The notes: generated by a model from the letters alone, not told the origin. DNA of 64,000 bases from Desulfurobacterium pacificum (GCF_900182835.1 NZ_FXUB01000001.1:434001-498000), one strand, 5' to 3'. Counted from the first letter of the stretch, positions 18,170 through 27,609 are shown. Translations and numbers: made by a program.

Positions 18170-18217
18170 ATTGAAAACTGTTTTCAATAAGGTAGGCTTA
18201 AAGGCAAAACTTTTCAA
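18170..18217 (-). promoter_or_regulatory. gpmI promoter with overlapping 19-bp palindrome
   Basis: On the minus strand TTGAAA (18212-18217), 17 bp and TACCTT (18189-18194) form a plausible promoter. Directly downstream, at 18170-18188, lies a perfect palindrome, ATTGAAAACTGTTTTCAAT on the plus strand, with 9-bp arms around one central base. The predicted start (about 18182) falls inside it, so it has the placement of a repressor operator. The regulator is unknown. Confidence 0.55.
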
Positions 18218-18232
18218 GACAGAAAGCTTACT

Positions 18233-18592
18233 CTAAAGGCGTTTAAACAAAACCACAAAAGCAACGGCGTATTCTTTTTCGTGAGAGATTGAAAAAAGAT
18301 AGTGAAAAACGTTGTCGTAAGGGGTTTCCACTTTTAAGCTTTCACCGCCACCTGAAACTTTCACGTCCGTTATTTTTACTTTTACGTCTGCCTGACTGAA
18401 AGCCTTAACGAAAGCCTCCTTCAAAGCAAACCTTGCAGCGTAGCAACCCGCTAACTCGCCCTTTCTCTTTCTGCCGCAGTATCCATCATCTTCAGGAAGC
18501 ACTTTCTTAACAAAAGCTCTACCGTATTTTTCAAGTAAACTTTTAACTCTCTTAACCGAAACGATGTCAACGCCGACGCCAACAGGTGTCAT
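18233..18592 (-). CDS. acpS: holo-[acyl-carrier-protein] synthase
   Basis: This 119-aa enzyme transfers 4'-phosphopantetheine from CoA to acyl carrier protein. It has the [12 protein letters not shown] metal-binding Asp motif near residue 5 and the [13 protein letters not shown] motif near 54. The size is typical. It overlaps pdxJ by 4 nt, an association common in bacteria, and is the last gene of its run. Confidence 0.94.
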   Translation of the reverse strand: MTPVGVGVDIVSVKRVKSLLEKYGRAFVKKVLPEDDGYCGRKRKGELAGCYAARFALKEAFVKAFSQADVKVKITDVKVSGGGESLKVETPYDNVFHYLFSISHEKEYAVAFVVLFKRL

Positions 18593-19329
18593 GCCAGACC
18601 GTTTATCAGTTTTATCATCTCTTGAACCGCTTCCTTCATTCCCTTCAAGATAGCGTTGGCAACTATTGAGTGTCCGATGTTCAGCTCCTCTATCTCGGGA
18701 ATTTCGGCAACTGCCCTGACGTTTTTGTAAGTAAGCCCGTGACCGGCGTAAACTCTTAAGCCTTTAGCCTTTGCAAAAGCGGCAGCTCTTTTTAAACGCT
18801 CAAGCTCTCTCTTCGTTTCTTCCTCGTTGTTCTCGGCAAACCTTTCTGCATACCTTCCTGTATGAAGCTCCACGGCATCTGCGCCTACTTTTGCGGCTGC
18901 CTCTATCTGCTCTTCTTCAGGGTCTATAAAGATGTTCACCACTATGCCTGCTTCTTTCAGTTTTTTAACTGCGTCCTTAACCTTTTCAAAGTTTGAAACG
19001 ACATCAAGACCGCCTTCTGTCGTTATCTCTTCTCTTTTCTCCGGAACTAAAGTTACCTGATGGGGCTTAACGCTTAAAGCGATGTTAATCATCTCTTCCG
19101 TTACCGCCATTTCCAGGTTCACTTTTGAGTGGATAACCTCTTTTATCAGCTTTAAATCCCTTTCATTTACGTGCCTTCTGTCTTCTCTAACGTGAAGGGT
19201 AATCTGGTCAGCTCCGGCAAGGTCTGCTATTACTGCTGCGTGAACGGGGTCTGGCTCAAAAGTCCTGCGCGCATTTCTGACCGTCGCAACGTGGTCTATA
19301 TTAACGCCAAGCCTTATCCTTTTAGCCAT
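18589..19329 (-). CDS. pdxJ: pyridoxine 5'-phosphate synthase
   Basis: This 246-aa TIM-barrel enzyme condenses 3-amino-2-oxopropyl phosphate and deoxyxylulose 5-phosphate to make vitamin B6. It has [16 protein letters not shown] at the N-terminus, a HVREDRRHV block near 50, [16 protein letters not shown] near 97 and [11 protein letters not shown] near 208. It overlaps the small unknown gene upstream by 8 nt and acpS downstream by 4 nt. Confidence 0.96.
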   Translation of the reverse strand: MAKRIRLGVNIDHVATVRNARRTFEPDPVHAAVIADLAGADQITLHVREDRRHVNERDLKLIKEVIHSKVNLEMAVTEEMINIALSVKPHQVTLVPEKREEITTEGGLDVVSNFEKVKDAVKKLKEAGIVVNIFIDPEEEQIEAAAKVGADAVELHTGRYAERFAENNEEETKRELERLKRAAAFAKAKGLRVYAGHGLTYKNVRAVAEIPEIEELNIGHSIVANAILKGMKEAVQEMIKLINGLA

Positions 19330-19630
19330 CTTCCACCTCCAGCTCTTTTTTCACTTTCTCTAATGTTTCAAGTGAAATACCCAACTCTGCAACGCAGTTT
19401 TCCGCTTTTACAACTTTCGGGTCAAGGTGAAGCAAAATCTCACAGGGAAGGCAGTAGGAAGAATCGTCTTGCTTTTCCCACATCTCTTTAACTTCTTTCT
19501 CACTCAAAGAGCAAATGCCTAAAGATTCCGTCTTTTCTGCTTTATCTATCAGCAAAATTAAAGGCTTTCCGTTCATTTCAAAGTAGTAAAGCAGGTATCT
19601 GTCATTTGATAACTTCAGCGTTACTTTCAA
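19322..19630 (-). CDS. small uncharacterised protein between lptE-like and pdxJ
   Basis: I do not recognise this 102-aa protein. It is beta-rich at the N-terminus and becomes Lys/Glu-rich and helical at the C-terminus. Three to four Cys are present, including SYCLPCEIL near residue 58, a CxxC that could bind metal or be redox active. There is no signal peptide. It overlaps the lipoprotein gene by 29 nt and pdxJ by 8 nt, so it is almost certainly translated as part of this operon. Confidence 0.65.
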   Translation of the reverse strand: MKVTLKLSNDRYLLYYFEMNGKPLILLIDKAEKTESLGICSLSEKEVKEMWEKQDDSSYCLPCEILLHLDPKVVKAENCVAELGISLETLEKVKKELEVEDG

Positions 19631-20135
19631 TTTCCTTCCCTTCTGCGTAGAGTTTTTCTCCGACGGCTGAAAATATCTGCTCTGCTATCCTTGAAAGACA
19701 CTCTTTTCTGTTTCTTTCTATTTCAAGTGGGTTGCCAACGTTTGAGTAGAAATCGTAACGGGTAATCTTGAACACTTTGAAAGGCTTCTTAAAACCGTAA
19801 CGGAAAAGTTTAACGGTTGCCTGAACGGTCATTCTGTATTCGGTGGCTCTGTCGTATCTGTCAAAACCCACGGCAAAGGTTGATATGGAATCAACAGAAG
19901 GTTTAACGATTATCGTGGTTCCGGGAATGGGTTTCGGGTCAACCTTAAATCGGGGGTCTGAGTAAAAAACGTCATCTGCAACCTTTGTAAAGATAACGTC
20001 AAGGGCTTCTTCGTGAGTTCTGTTTGTAACGGGGAAAATGTAAACGTGCTCAACCTTTTTAAAGGTTGTTTGCTTTGTCTCTACCGAGGCACAGGAAAAG
20101 CTTAGTAACAGTAACAGCAAAAGCACAAGTCTCAA
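19602..20135 (-). CDS. LptE-like LPS-assembly lipoprotein
   Basis: This 177-aa protein has a short hydrophobic signal ending in a lipobox (LLSFSC, Cys near residue 15). The mature part fits the LptE pattern: VYIFPVTNRTHEEALDVIFTKV, then a RFKV segment, beta strands, and a C-terminal helix with RNRKECLSRIAEQIF. LptE plugs the LptD barrel in the outer membrane. The TTG start has GGGAG 7 nt upstream. The assignment rests on overall pattern, so a generic outer-membrane lipoprotein is possible. Confidence 0.65.
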   Translation of the reverse strand: MRLVLLLLLLLSFSCASVETKQTTFKKVEHVYIFPVTNRTHEEALDVIFTKVADDVFYSDPRFKVDPKPIPGTTIIVKPSVDSISTFAVGFDRYDRATEYRMTVQATVKLFRYGFKKPFKVFKITRYDFYSNVGNPLEIERNRKECLSRIAEQIFSAVGEKLYAEGKEIESNAEVIK

Positions 20136-20166
20136 CTTTTATCTCCCAAAAGTTTATTTCTCAATT

Positions 20167-21354
20167 TTACTGTAAAAAGTAGAAGACAAAAGACTGGAAC
20201 AAGCCTATGATGAAACCTAAAACGCCGCCTAAAAGCGTGATGTAATTTAGCTCTTCGTTTATGAGTTTAAGAATTAAACCTTCCACCTCTTCTACCGGCA
20301 GAGCGTTAACGCGCTCTTTAACCATTGATTCAATGTCAATGGACTCAAGAATGACGGGAAGTTCCTCCTCAATGATTTTAAGTAGTTTTTCGGCTGCCAT
20401 TGAAGAAATCGTTTCTTTCTCTGACTGGATGAAACGGACGGTGAGGGTGTAGAGGTGGGGGAGGATTTTTTCTTTCAATACCGGCAAATCGTTTATGGTT
20501 TTCTCACTCAAAACGTTCAGGTATTTATCTAACAGACTATTAAGGAAAGACCTGAATTCAGTGAAAGCTCTCGAGTTCGTATCAATTTTAGTGTTGAGAA
20601 CAGACTGAAACTTTTTCCACACTAATTTTGAGATTTTACTTTGAAGGGCAGGGTCATCAGCCAAAGAGCGCAAATTCTTAACGATAGCATCGCCTAATTT
20701 CTCAGCCACTGAACTTTTAAAGTTCTGCGGTAAAAAAGGCACGTGGGCAAGTAAACGTTCTAAAGCTGAATCAATGAAAGAGTAAACGATAGATTCAAAC
20801 TCCTTATCTTTAACAAGTTGAACAATGTAAGAAGCTATCTCTTCGCTCTTTTTGTCTATGAACGACTCTAAATCTCTTTTAAGAGAGGATGGTATCAGCT
20901 CGTTGAGGGTTTTTCCTTCTAAAGAACGAAAAATGCTATCCATAAAAGTTTTAAGACTCTCTTCAATTTGAGGAAAGTTTCCAAATTCTTTAAAAGGCTT
21001 GTTATCTATATGGGCTAAAAACTCCTGAAAGTATTCCTCGCTGTTTTCAGAAAATCGGTCTATAAACCTTTCTATCAGCTCTTTCAAAGAAAGGTAAATC
21101 TTCTCTTCGTTGAGGCGCTTCTTAACTACTTCTTCCGTTATAAGGTTTTCCTTAACAACTTTAGCTATGGCTTCTGCTAATTTTTCTCTTTTTGATGGAA
21201 TTAAGCCGGGCGTTAGAGGTAGTTTTCTCCCGAATAAGTAGTAAGGTTTAACGGGGCGGAAAAGCATCTTTATGGCAACGTAGTTGGTAAAATAACCTAT
21301 TATTCCGCCTGCAATCGGTGGAAGCAAGTATTCAATCAAGGTGAAACTCCTCAA
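20167..21354 (-). CDS. DUF445 family membrane protein
   Basis: This 395-aa protein has a family-typical N-terminus, PPIAGGIIGYFTNYVAIKMLFRP, followed by LTPGLIPSKREKLAEAIAKVVKENL. A long helical region (about 70-350) precedes a closing hydrophobic hairpin, LGGVLGFIIGLFQSFVFYFL. The function of the family is unknown. It overlaps the upstream thpR gene by 23 nt. Confidence 0.85.
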   Translation of the reverse strand: MRSFTLIEYLLPPIAGGIIGYFTNYVAIKMLFRPVKPYYLFGRKLPLTPGLIPSKREKLAEAIAKVVKENLITEEVVKKRLNEEKIYLSLKELIERFIDRFSENSEEYFQEFLAHIDNKPFKEFGNFPQIEESLKTFMDSIFRSLEGKTLNELIPSSLKRDLESFIDKKSEEIASYIVQLVKDKEFESIVYSFIDSALERLLAHVPFLPQNFKSSVAEKLGDAIVKNLRSLADDPALQSKISKLVWKKFQSVLNTKIDTNSRAFTEFRSFLNSLLDKYLNVLSEKTINDLPVLKEKILPHLYTLTVRFIQSEKETISSMAAEKLLKIIEEELPVILESIDIESMVKERVNALPVEEVEGLILKLINEELNYITLLGGVLGFIIGLFQSFVFYFLQ

Positions 21355-21877
21355 CGGCAGTATAGATAGGTCCCTGCGACGTCAGTTTACTCTCAAAAAG
21401 CGTTACAACGTTTACTTTGCCTTCTCCGAAAACAAAGTCTTTCATCCGGTGAACGTAGCTTTTAAACTTTGTTGCCCTTCTGAACCTTTTTATTCTTAAA
21501 AGGGTAACGTGGGGAACGAATTCTTTATCTAAAGGATAACCAAAAGGTAAAAGCGCCTGGTCTACGGCGTTTTTTATTCTCTGTATGCCTTCCGATTCCA
21601 CTCTAACGAAAAAAACTCTGGGAATTCCTTTCTTCTCAAAAAATCCCACCCCCCTATACACCACCTCAGGCGCCCTGCACAGTTTTAATTTTCCTTTGAG
21701 GGAGAGGATTAGGGGGGGGATTTTTTCCTCCTCAAAATCCCCTAAAAACCTATACGTAAAATGAAGGTTTTCTTCCTCCACCCATTTACCTTCAATACCA
21801 AAAGATGTTATCTCCTTTCTGACTTTATCCAGTTCATCTAACCTAACTTTTGTTCCTATAAACAAACGCTTTTTCAA
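21332..21877 (-). CDS. thpR: RNA 2',3'-cyclic phosphodiesterase (2H family)
   Basis: This 181-aa 2H phosphoesterase carries both catalytic motifs: LHFTYRF near residue 42 and PHVTLLR near 126. The RLFIGTKV start is typical of the 2'-5' RNA ligase / ThpR group. It probably acts on RNA termini. The start is TTG with a GGAG SD. It begins the run to acpS, divergent from feoA. Confidence 0.9.
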   Translation of the reverse strand: MKKRLFIGTKVRLDELDKVRKEITSFGIEGKWVEEENLHFTYRFLGDFEEEKIPPLILSLKGKLKLCRAPEVVYRGVGFFEKKGIPRVFFVRVESEGIQRIKNAVDQALLPFGYPLDKEFVPHVTLLRIKRFRRATKFKSYVHRMKDFVFGEGKVNVVTLFESKLTSQGPIYTAVEEFHLD

Positions 21878-21931
21878 ACCCAGTCTCCATTAGAAAGTTA
21901 TTAAAGTTAAATTTCATTCTATCAAAAGCCC

Positions 21932-21966
21932 TTGACGCTCCACACAAGAGTTAGTATATTCTAACT
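21932..21966 (+). promoter_or_regulatory. feoAB promoter with palindromic operator candidate
   Basis: TTGACG (21932-21937), a 17-bp spacer and TATATT (21955-21960) form a strong sigma70-type promoter 20 nt before the feoA ATG. The -10 sits inside an imperfect palindrome, AGTTAG-TATATT-CTAACT (21949-21966), with perfect 6-bp arms. That is the position expected for an iron-responsive repressor. TTAG...CTAA arms are reminiscent of DtxR/IdeR-type sites, but the regulator is not identified. Confidence 0.65.
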
Positions 21967-21979
21967 TCAGGAGGAAACG

Positions 21980-22195
21980 ATGAGATTAATAGACGTAAAA
22001 GAAGGCGAAAAAGTTAAAATAATTAACATAATAGGCGGTTGCGGACTCAAAAATAGACTTGCATCAATAGGAATATACCCCGGTGCAGAAATTAAAGTAG
22101 TAAAATCCCCCCCCGGTCCCCTCATAGTAGAAACTGCAGGCTCACGATTCGCCATAGGAAAAGGAATGGCAGCACGAATAGAGGTAGAAAAATGA
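21980..22195 (+). CDS. feoA: ferrous iron transport protein A
   Basis: This 71-aa SH3-like protein supports FeoB. It has LIDVKEGEKVKI at the start, a GGCGLKNRLASIGIYPG loop in the middle, and the terminal GSRFAIGKGMAARIEV segment. It has a GAGG SD and overlaps feoB by 4 nt (ATGA). Confidence 0.93.
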   Translation: MRLIDVKEGEKVKIINIIGGCGLKNRLASIGIYPGAEIKVVKSPPGPLIVETAGSRFAIGKGMAARIEVEK

Positions 22196-24219
22196 AAAGA
22201 AAGATAAGAGTAGCCATTGCCGGCAACCCGAACGTCGGCAAGACTGCCCTTATGAACGCCCTGGCAGGCACAAACGAAAAAATCGGCAACTGGCCCGGCG
22301 TAACAGTTCAAAAGAAAGTTGGCGCCTACAATTTCAGAGGCTTTGAAATAGAACTTATTGACCTTCCTGGAATATACAGTCTGACTTCCTACACCTTAGA
22401 GGAAAAAGTAGCAAGAAGCTTTTTACTTAAAAAAGATTACGACGTCGTTCTCAACGTAATTGATGCAACCCTCTTAGGAAGAAATCTCTACCTTACCCTT
22501 GAACTTTTAGAAATGGGAATAAAACCCATAATAGCCCTTAACAAAGTAGATGAAATAGAGCAATCCGGCTTCAAAATAGATGCAAAAAAATTGGAGCAAA
22601 TTCTTCACCTTCCCGTCATCCCCATTTCTGCCACCAAGAAGAAAGGTCTTGAAGAACTCTCAGAAACAATACTCCGCGTAGCAACCGGAGACCTCACATT
22701 AAAAGGTTTTGAACCAAGATACTCAAAAGACCTTGAAAACGCAATAATGCTCATAACCTACCGCCTGGAATCAGTTTTGTTAGAAGAAAACTTACCTTTC
22801 CCTCTGCGGTGGTTAGCCATAAAACTATTAGAACAAGACCCGGAAATAATAGAACAGTTAGACAAATACGTCGCTGACCCGGAAATTATCCTGAAGGAGT
22901 TAGAAGAAATTGAAGAAGTAATTCAGCAAAGACACCGTTGTGACCTTCCTTCTTTCGTAGCAAAAGAAAGATTCCACCTGGCTTCTGAAATAGCGAAGAA
23001 AGCGATAACAAAAACAAAACCCACAGCAGCTTTAACAATAAGCGACAGAATAGACAAGATCGTAACGAACCCTCTAACCGGCATACCCATCTTCTTTCTC
23101 ATAATGTGGCTTGTATTCAAATTAACCTTTTCCATAAGCGCACCGTTTACAGACCTTATAGATTACTTCTTCGGACAGTTCCTGCCAGACTTAGTAGAAA
23201 CGAAATTTAACTTTCTTCCTCACTTTCTTATATCTCTGTTAGATGACGGCGTATTTGCAGGCGTTGGTGCTGTTCTCATGTTTCTACCAATACTCAGCGT
23301 TCTCTTTTTCCTCATGTCTATCCTTGAAGACACCGGCTACATGGCAAGAGCAGCAGCTCTATGGGATAACTTTATGAAACTCTTCGGACTTTCCGGCGCT
23401 TCCGTTATACCGATGATTTTAGGATTTGGATGCAACGTTCCTGCCGTTTACGCAACCCGGGCAATGCGTTCACCTACACAGAAACTGATAACAATGATGG
23501 TAATTCCATGGATATCCTGTAGTGCAAGACTCCCCGTTTACGCCGTTTTTACCGCTGCCTTTTTCAAAAACTACCAATCCTTAGTCATATTCGGACTCTA
23601 TCTGACAGGCGTTCTATTTGCTCTCGCTTTTGCATTTATCGTTTCTAAAAAACTTAAAACAACTGAAGAAGAGTTTTTCATAGAACTCCCTTCTTATAAA
23701 CTTCCCGCCTGGAACGTTGTTCTTAACCAGACCTACATTGAAGTAAGAGAGTTCGTTCAAAAGGCCGGCACGGTAATATTTGCGCTTTCGGTATTCATCT
23801 GGCTAATAGCGAGTTTACCGCCCGGAACGGACTACGCATCTCCAGAAAGCCTGGTGGGACATTTAGGAAAAGCCCTACAACCCATTTTTGAACCTATAGG
23901 CATTCACGACTGGAAACCTATAGTAGCGCTGATTTTCGGTGCTCTTGCAAAAGAAGTTGTTGTAGGAACGTTAGGAACTCTATACGGCGTAGAACACAGC
24001 ATCTCTCAGGCACTATCAAACACATTCACACCTGCTTCAGCACTTTCCTATATGGTTTTCGTCCTGTTATACATACCCTGCGTTGCAACAATTGCAGCTA
24101 TAAAACAGGAAAGTGGAAGCTGGAAGTATCCTGCTATACTTATAGTAACTGAACTCACGGTAGCCTGGATAGCTGCCTTTTCCGTTTACCACGTTGCAAA
24201 GGTATTTCTAAATGGCTAA
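22192..24219 (+). CDS. feoB: ferrous iron transporter FeoB
   Basis: This 675-aa inner-membrane Fe(II) transporter has an N-terminal G domain: G1 GNPNVGKT at residues 11-18, G3 DLPGIYSL near 59 and G4 NKVDE near 121. A helical linker follows, then a polytopic domain with the Gate motifs VGAVLMFLPILSVLFFLMSILEDTGYMAR near 358 and GFGCNVPA near 413. The length is standard. Its 3' end overlaps radA by 8 nt. No feoC is present. Confidence 0.96.
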   Translation: MKRKIRVAIAGNPNVGKTALMNALAGTNEKIGNWPGVTVQKKVGAYNFRGFEIELIDLPGIYSLTSYTLEEKVARSFLLKKDYDVVLNVIDATLLGRNLYLTLELLEMGIKPIIALNKVDEIEQSGFKIDAKKLEQILHLPVIPISATKKKGLEELSETILRVATGDLTLKGFEPRYSKDLENAIMLITYRLESVLLEENLPFPLRWLAIKLLEQDPEIIEQLDKYVADPEIILKELEEIEEVIQQRHRCDLPSFVAKERFHLASEIAKKAITKTKPTAALTISDRIDKIVTNPLTGIPIFFLIMWLVFKLTFSISAPFTDLIDYFFGQFLPDLVETKFNFLPHFLISLLDDGVFAGVGAVLMFLPILSVLFFLMSILEDTGYMARAAALWDNFMKLFGLSGASVIPMILGFGCNVPAVYATRAMRSPTQKLITMMVIPWISCSARLPVYAVFTAAFFKNYQSLVIFGLYLTGVLFALAFAFIVSKKLKTTEEEFFIELPSYKLPAWNVVLNQTYIEVREFVQKAGTVIFALSVFIWLIASLPPGTDYASPESLVGHLGKALQPIFEPIGIHDWKPIVALIFGALAKEVVVGTLGTLYGVEHSISQALSNTFTPASALSYMVFVLLYIPCVATIAAIKQESGSWKYPAILIVTELTVAWIAAFSVYHVAKVFLNG

Positions 24220-25510
24220 AAAGAGCGTTTTTGTCTGTCAGGAATGTGGATACAGGTCGCCTAAATGGGCAGGGAGATGCCCCGAATGCGGCGCCTGGGG
24301 TAGCTTTGTAGAAGAAACCGTAACGAAGAAGAAAAACGTAAGAAGCAGTTGGAATACAAAATCCTCAGAGCCGCTTAAACTGACAGAGGTAGAAACGATA
24401 GAAGAAGAAAGAATTTCTTCAGGCTTTCCAGAGTTTGACAGAGTTACAGGCGGTGGTATCGTAAAAGGTTCAGTCTCTTTAATTTCTGGCGAACCAGGAA
24501 TAGGAAAATCCACCCTCCTCCTCCAGCTCTCCCACCTTTTCTCCCAAAACCATAAAGTTCTCTACGTAACGGCAGAAGAATCCGTCAGACAGATAGCGCT
24601 CAGAGCAAAAAGACTCGGCGTTGAATCCGAAAACCTCTTAGTTTTAGCAGAAAACAACTTAGAAGAAATTGAAAAACACATATCACGCATAAATCCAGAA
24701 TTCGTTATCTTTGACTCAATACAAACGCTATACCTTCCCCATCTTGAATCAGCACCCGGTTCAGTATCTCAGGTTAGAGAATCTGCAGCTTTCATAACAA
24801 ACACCTGTAAAACGAAACGAATAACTGCCTTTGTGGTAGGTCACGTAACGAAGGAAGGAACTGTAGCAGGACCAAAAGTCCTTGAACACATAGTTGATGC
24901 AGTATTCCACTTTGAAGGCGATAGAGGCTATAACTTCAGGATTTTAAAAGCCCTGAAAAACCGATTCGGTTCAACAGGCGAAGTGGCAGTTTTTGAAATG
25001 ACCGATAAAGGACTGAAAGAAGTCCCCAATCCTTCAAAGTTCTTCCTGAGTGAAAGACCGGAATCCAAACCCGGAAGCGCTGTTTTCGTAAGTATGGAAG
25101 GCGAAAGACCGCTTCTATTAGAAGTCCAGGCTCTCGTTACAAGAGCCGTCTTCACAACGCCTCAACGTCGGGCAAGGGGAATAGACGCAAACCGCCTCTC
25201 AATAATCGTTGCAGTAATAGAAAAGGAATTAGGATATCCCTTAAGAAACTTTGACGTATTCGTTAACGTTGTTGGCGGAATGAAGGTCACAGAACCCGGA
25301 ATAGACCTGCCGGTAGCAGCTGCCATTGTCTCAAGTTATCTAAACAAACCCCTACGGAAAGATATAGCACTTTTCGGTGAAATAGGACTAACAGGTGAAA
25401 TAAGAAAGGTGCGTCTTGAAGAACTACGTGAGAAAGAAGCCAAAAAAAATGGATTTACCGTTATAAAAGAACTCAAAAACGTTGCCCAACTCACCGAACT
25501 GGTAGAATAA
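24212..25510 (+). CDS. radA: DNA repair protein RadA (Sms)
   Basis: This 432-aa helicase/branch-migration factor acts in recombination. In order it has a zinc finger with C9, C12, C23 and C26, Walker A GEPGIGKSTLLL near 94, the RadA-specific KNRFG motif near 249, and a C-terminal Lon-like domain with NVVGGMKVTEPGIDLPVAAAI. The ATG overlaps the feoB end by 8 nt, so it shares the iron-transport transcript. Confidence 0.96.
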   Translation: MAKKSVFVCQECGYRSPKWAGRCPECGAWGSFVEETVTKKKNVRSSWNTKSSEPLKLTEVETIEEERISSGFPEFDRVTGGGIVKGSVSLISGEPGIGKSTLLLQLSHLFSQNHKVLYVTAEESVRQIALRAKRLGVESENLLVLAENNLEEIEKHISRINPEFVIFDSIQTLYLPHLESAPGSVSQVRESAAFITNTCKTKRITAFVVGHVTKEGTVAGPKVLEHIVDAVFHFEGDRGYNFRILKALKNRFGSTGEVAVFEMTDKGLKEVPNPSKFFLSERPESKPGSAVFVSMEGERPLLLEVQALVTRAVFTTPQRRARGIDANRLSIIVAVIEKELGYPLRNFDVFVNVVGGMKVTEPGIDLPVAAAIVSSYLNKPLRKDIALFGEIGLTGEIRKVRLEELREKEAKKNGFTVIKELKNVAQLTELVE

Positions 25511-25529
25511 AAAGGGGGGAAAATCCCCC
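25505..25529 (-). terminator. intrinsic terminator after the TonB-dependent receptor gene
   Basis: On the minus strand a GGGGGA/TCCCCC stem with a 3-nt loop is followed by a T-rich run (CTTTTTATT). It lies about 25 nt after the receptor stop, in the gap between it and convergent radA. The plus-strand side lacks a T tract, so it mainly serves the receptor gene. Confidence 0.6.
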
Positions 25530-25551
25530 AGCAGGAAGGCTTAAAAGATGG

Positions 25552-27555
25552 CTAAAAGGCTACATTCATGGAAATCAGGTAGTTTCTTCCTGGCATCTGA
25601 TAATTTTCAACGTAGAAATATTTCTTGTTAAACAGGTTGTTAACTTTAAATACGAAACTAACGTTTTCTACAGGCTTAAAGTTGTAGCTCAAATCAAAAA
25701 CGCCAAATCCTGGGACTTTCTCAACGTCATAACCTTTCCTCTTGGAGTAAAACGTTCCCTTCAATGTAACAAAAGAATCCTTACCACCCAACACCGCTTC
25801 AGTTACAAGCTTATGCTTCGGCACTAAAACAGAAGGGTCCGGCGTTTTATCAGGGGTAAGGTCAGAATCTGCCACGTTAGAAGTTTGATAAGCGTAAGAA
25901 GCGTAAAGTTTACACCAGCTGTAAGGATTGAAGTTCCCCGCCAACTCTATCCCTTTTACCTTATAGTAATCAAGGTTTTCTATTATCCTGTCAGGAAAAG
26001 TCCTTCCAAGTAGCGTTTGAGCAGCGTAGAAGTTACTGACTATGAAATCTTTTATATCGTAGTAGTAAGCTCTCGCAGTTAAAGAAATCCCTGAAAGAAC
26101 AGTAGAAGCACTTAACTCATAATCCCACCCTCTTTCAGCTTTTAAGTCGTAAGCTCTACCTATAGCTTTTAAAGCCTGATATTCCTTGCTATACCATAAA
26201 AGCTCTTCAGCTTTCGGCGCCCTGTAAACCCTTCCAGCACCTATACCAAACTTCACCTTCCCCAATTTAACGCCCAAAGATAGAGAAGGTAGAAATTCTG
26301 TGCCTGAAGGCGAAGGCGCAGGATATGGAACGTTTCCCTTCCACCTTTCAATCCTTAAACCACCGTTGAAGTTGAACGAAACGGAAGAAACTCTCAGCTC
26401 TTTCTTCAGACTGAAAAAGCCCGCGTATCTCCTCAAAGCGTTGTAGTTTTCCGGTGCAAGAACAGAAGTGTTTTTATCTATTTCGCCGTGTCCGGAGTTC
26501 TGAAACTCAACGCCGGCAGTCCCACTTAAACCGTAAAAGGAAAAATCCTCCCACACATTCCTCAAACCGTAAGTCCTATCGTCAGTTCCTTCAAAGTGCA
26601 TAGCAGTAAGCTTCACACCTGCAGGCGTCTTAAAGAAACCGTAATAATCCTCGCTCTTAAAGCTTCTGTTTAAATACAAAGAAGTAGAAATCAATCCGTT
26701 ACCTGTATCGTAAGAAACAGTTGAACCAAACCTCGTTGTATTGCGCTGAATGAAGTTGCTGCCGGGGTTTTCAATCAACTTTAATTTACAGAACGGCGCA
26801 CATGCAAGGCTGAAGTAGGTTTCCTTAACAACAGGATAGTCCGAATCGTAGTTCGTTGCCGGATTTGAAGGGTCATTCAAAACAGGCATCCCTTTCTTCA
26901 AGTTAATCCGCTGTGCAAAAAACTTAACGGACGTTCTATCGTTCAAAAGCTTGTAAACAGTAACTGTTCCATCCCATCTATTAGTAAAATCGTTCCTGAG
27001 ATAGCCAGAAGTTCTGAAAGCACCCGTCCTGATATCAATTCCCGTAGTCCCGTAGGAGTTTCTGAAGATAAAGTTTCCGCCAACAGTTCCATAAGAACCT
27101 GTAAAGCCCTGCAACTTCGTTTCCCTTTTAATCGGGAAACCCGGCGGTTCAAAAATCACGTTTCCACCAGGATTAGAACCATAAATAACGGAATTACCAT
27201 AAATAACATCTATCCTCTTAACATCCTCTGATGGAACAGAAGAAAGGTCAACGTAGTAATTACCCCTTATTCCGGAACCGTTAAGAGGATAGTCGCCGTA
27301 ATAAACGAAAACCCTTTCCGGAGAAAATCCCCTCAGGAGCAACCTGTCCTGAGGGGAAGGGGAGGGGGAAAGTAGATTAAGAGAAACACCTGGGAGTAGC
27401 TCAAGGCTTTCTATTACAGCATTTTCATCAGCTTCATTTTTAACAGGTAATTTAACCTGTGCGTTTGTGAGGGATTTTCCCTCAATAGTTATCTCAGCAC
27501 CCTGTGCAGCAGTAAATGCAGCTAAAACTGTAGAAATGAGTAATAAATATCTCAC
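25552..27555 (-). CDS. TonB-dependent outer-membrane receptor
   Basis: This 667-aa protein has a cleavable signal ending near AAQGA. A plug domain contains VIESLELLPGVSLN, RLLLRGFSPERV, RIDVIYGNSVIYGSNPGGNVIF. A beta-barrel follows, with alternating hydrophobic residues and a terminal Phe (NYLISMNVAF). Such receptors import siderophores, haem or other large nutrients. The substrate is not readable, though feoAB lies convergently nearby. The GTG start has a GGAGG SD. It is 54 nt downstream of the histidine kinase gene and may be regulated by it. Confidence 0.92.
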   Translation of the reverse strand: MRYLLLISTVLAAFTAAQGAEITIEGKSLTNAQVKLPVKNEADENAVIESLELLPGVSLNLLSPSPSPQDRLLLRGFSPERVFVYYGDYPLNGSGIRGNYYVDLSSVPSEDVKRIDVIYGNSVIYGSNPGGNVIFEPPGFPIKRETKLQGFTGSYGTVGGNFIFRNSYGTTGIDIRTGAFRTSGYLRNDFTNRWDGTVTVYKLLNDRTSVKFFAQRINLKKGMPVLNDPSNPATNYDSDYPVVKETYFSLACAPFCKLKLIENPGSNFIQRNTTRFGSTVSYDTGNGLISTSLYLNRSFKSEDYYGFFKTPAGVKLTAMHFEGTDDRTYGLRNVWEDFSFYGLSGTAGVEFQNSGHGEIDKNTSVLAPENYNALRRYAGFFSLKKELRVSSVSFNFNGGLRIERWKGNVPYPAPSPSGTEFLPSLSLGVKLGKVKFGIGAGRVYRAPKAEELLWYSKEYQALKAIGRAYDLKAERGWDYELSASTVLSGISLTARAYYYDIKDFIVSNFYAAQTLLGRTFPDRIIENLDYYKVKGIELAGNFNPYSWCKLYASYAYQTSNVADSDLTPDKTPDPSVLVPKHKLVTEAVLGGKDSFVTLKGTFYSKRKGYDVEKVPGFGVFDLSYNFKPVENVSFVFKVNNLFNKKYFYVENYQMPGRNYLISMNVAF

Positions 27556-27609
27556 CTCATTCCTCCACTTCAGTATGATTTTTCATAGAAAAGATAATAC
27601 CATATCAGA

